A DNA stretch of 64,000 bases from positions 18,520,629-18,584,628 of the forward strand of contig JACBWW010000015.1 in assembly GCA_020086605.1 (NCBI GenBank), written 5' to 3'. This DNA comes from Lanius collurio (taxonomy: Eukaryota; Chordata; Aves; Passeriformes; Laniidae). The translations under genes were made by a program, and so were the position numbers. Shown here piece after piece: positions 62,801 through 64,000 of the stretch (within the stretch, counting starts at the first letter, position 1; each line of letters begins with the position of its first letter). The notes beneath the pieces are model-generated. The model worked only from the letters and a program-made list of their open reading frames with translations, ran no database searches and was not told the DNA's origin.

Positions 62801-64000
62801 GCTCATGGTTGGTGGGGGTGGAACTGTCAGTATTCTGAGACAAAACATGTGATTTCTGAGTGCCTCAAAATTATTAGTTGTGTCTGCATTAGGTAAATAG
62901 AGTCGGGTGTAACAGGAACTTGACAGATGCATCTTTTTCAGGAAAAAGAAATGTTCCTGTGTCAGTTAAATAGCAGAGTATTAATTTGCTGCTGAGATGA
63001 TATGTGTCAGTTTTAGTAACAGTGCTGCTGGATTACCAGCAAGCTTTTGTAGGTTTGGGGTGATGCTCCTCACGAATGTAAAATTAAAGAAGAGTTCTCC
63101 CGGCAGGGCCGTGCTCTTGGGAACAGCCTAAGGGCGAGAGAATGTGCATTTCTGTACATTTTCTATGTTTTGCAGACAGGGTAAACCACAGGGTTCATGT
63201 TTAACTACAAGGTCCTGTCCTCCTGCTTGGAGTTTTACTTGAGTGAAAAGATTGGAGTTTTTCTTAAATATTTTTGAAAGTGTGTTGAAAATGTGCATAT
63301 GGAGAGAAATCATCATTACCCACCACTTACTCTCTGCCTTCTGTAAGGTGCTTTGCCTCTTTAAGAGAAATCTGTTATGTTTTTCCTTTCCTCCTTTTTG
63401 TGTTGGATACTTTTCCATATCTCTGAGCACCATCACCTGTTGCTCTTAATTTTTGCTTGGGGTTTTTTCACCCTAGTTTGGCTTGTCACCACAGGCTTCT
63501 CAGTCATTGCCATAAAAAAGTTTTATTGTCCTCTCTGTGAGATGTCAAAAGGGCGGAAATGACAGAATAGATAGGGAAGTGAAGAGGAAAGGTGAGGCAG
63601 ATGGATGCTCAGCTGGGCATTCCCAGTTGTAACTACTGTATGGGGGCTACAGCCAGTGGTTTGGGTAGTGACAGTGAGCAGTGCCTTGTCACAGTCCCCC
63701 AAGGCACAGGAGCAAGGGGAGAGCCTTGTTCCGGGGGGGAAGCACGGTGGGCAGATCTGGTTTGACCTCTCTATGGTCTTGGCTGTGAGCGCATTGTGCC
63801 CACATGAACAGCGCCTCTGGAATGAGATCTCTGGAAGTGCACTGAAGAAATGATGCTGAAAGGCAGCTGATGGGAAGGTTCATTAATGACTTTTCTGAGG
63901 ATTTGTTTCTGAGGAAGGCTAAAGGGGTGTGAGAGCTCTGTTTAAGCCTGTGCATCTGTCTGTTCAGCTGTCTAATGCAGGAAAGTGCACCTGTGCACAG
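59846..64000. other. Intergenic sequence, last part
   Basis: About 4.2 kb without a recognisable gene, transposon or structured RNA on either strand. The longest open frame (minus, 60,712-61,203, 163 codons) shows no domain I know. TET2 is the syntenic neighbour expected beyond this end in vertebrates, but no TET2 coding sequence is present. Confidence 0.6.

Noticed and set aside
34300..64000. TET2 coding exons
   Set aside because: The expected large minus-strand exons would show as open frames of several hundred codons; none exist.
1..64000. tRNA genes, CRISPR arrays, bacterial promoters or operons, endogenous retroviruses
   Set aside because: No B-box with matching cloverleaf, no regularly spaced repeats, no LTR pairs or retroviral gene motifs, and the sequence is clearly vertebrate nuclear DNA.

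Overview
The window is vertebrate nuclear DNA, almost certainly from a bird. The evidence is a split gene with compact GT-AG introns, CR1-type LINE fragments whose 3' ends match the avian families, and a protein that fits the vertebrate mitochondrial inorganic pyrophosphatase PPA2. There are no operons, ribosome binding sites, CRISPR arrays or tRNA genes that I can support. Base composition is AT-leaning with two CpG-rich patches.

Positions 1 to about 34,240 hold PPA2 on the plus strand. Eleven coding exons (1519 to 34,085) give 282 complete residues, a stop codon and a poly(A) signal. The first exon, with the mitochondrial targeting sequence and the start codon, is not recognisable and probably lies just upstream: the window opens inside a CpG-rich stretch (1 to about 540) that looks like the edge of the promoter island. 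By comparison with the 12-exon human gene, the exons seen are numbers 2 to 12. All active-site residues known from family I pyrophosphatases are intact, so the gene looks functional. PPA2 would hydrolyse pyrophosphate to two phosphates in the mitochondrial matrix.

Two features of the gene stand out. First, 80 bp made of the end of exon 2 and the start of intron 2 (1560-1639) recurs at 78/80 identity inside intron 3 (5478-5557). The copy sits directly behind an acceptor-like sequence and keeps the donor, so it forms a ready-made 25-nt pseudo-exon that would bring in a stop codon. Second, intron 7 can only be spliced in frame with a GC donor.

From about 34,250 to 64,000 I find no protein-coding gene. 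This stretch holds an isolated CpG island (about 44,430-44,650), an AT-rich segment dense in homeodomain/POU-like words (about 46,490-46,950), a perfect 11-bp hairpin behind an acceptor-like tract (43,986-44,011), a 38-bp tandem duplication, simple repeats, and two CR1 pieces (about 56,391-56,470 minus; about 59,157-59,845 plus). A third CR1 piece lies in PPA2 intron 5. In mammals the next gene past the PPA2 3' end is TET2, tail to tail. No TET2 coding sequence is visible, so the window appears to end inside the PPA2-TET2 interval.
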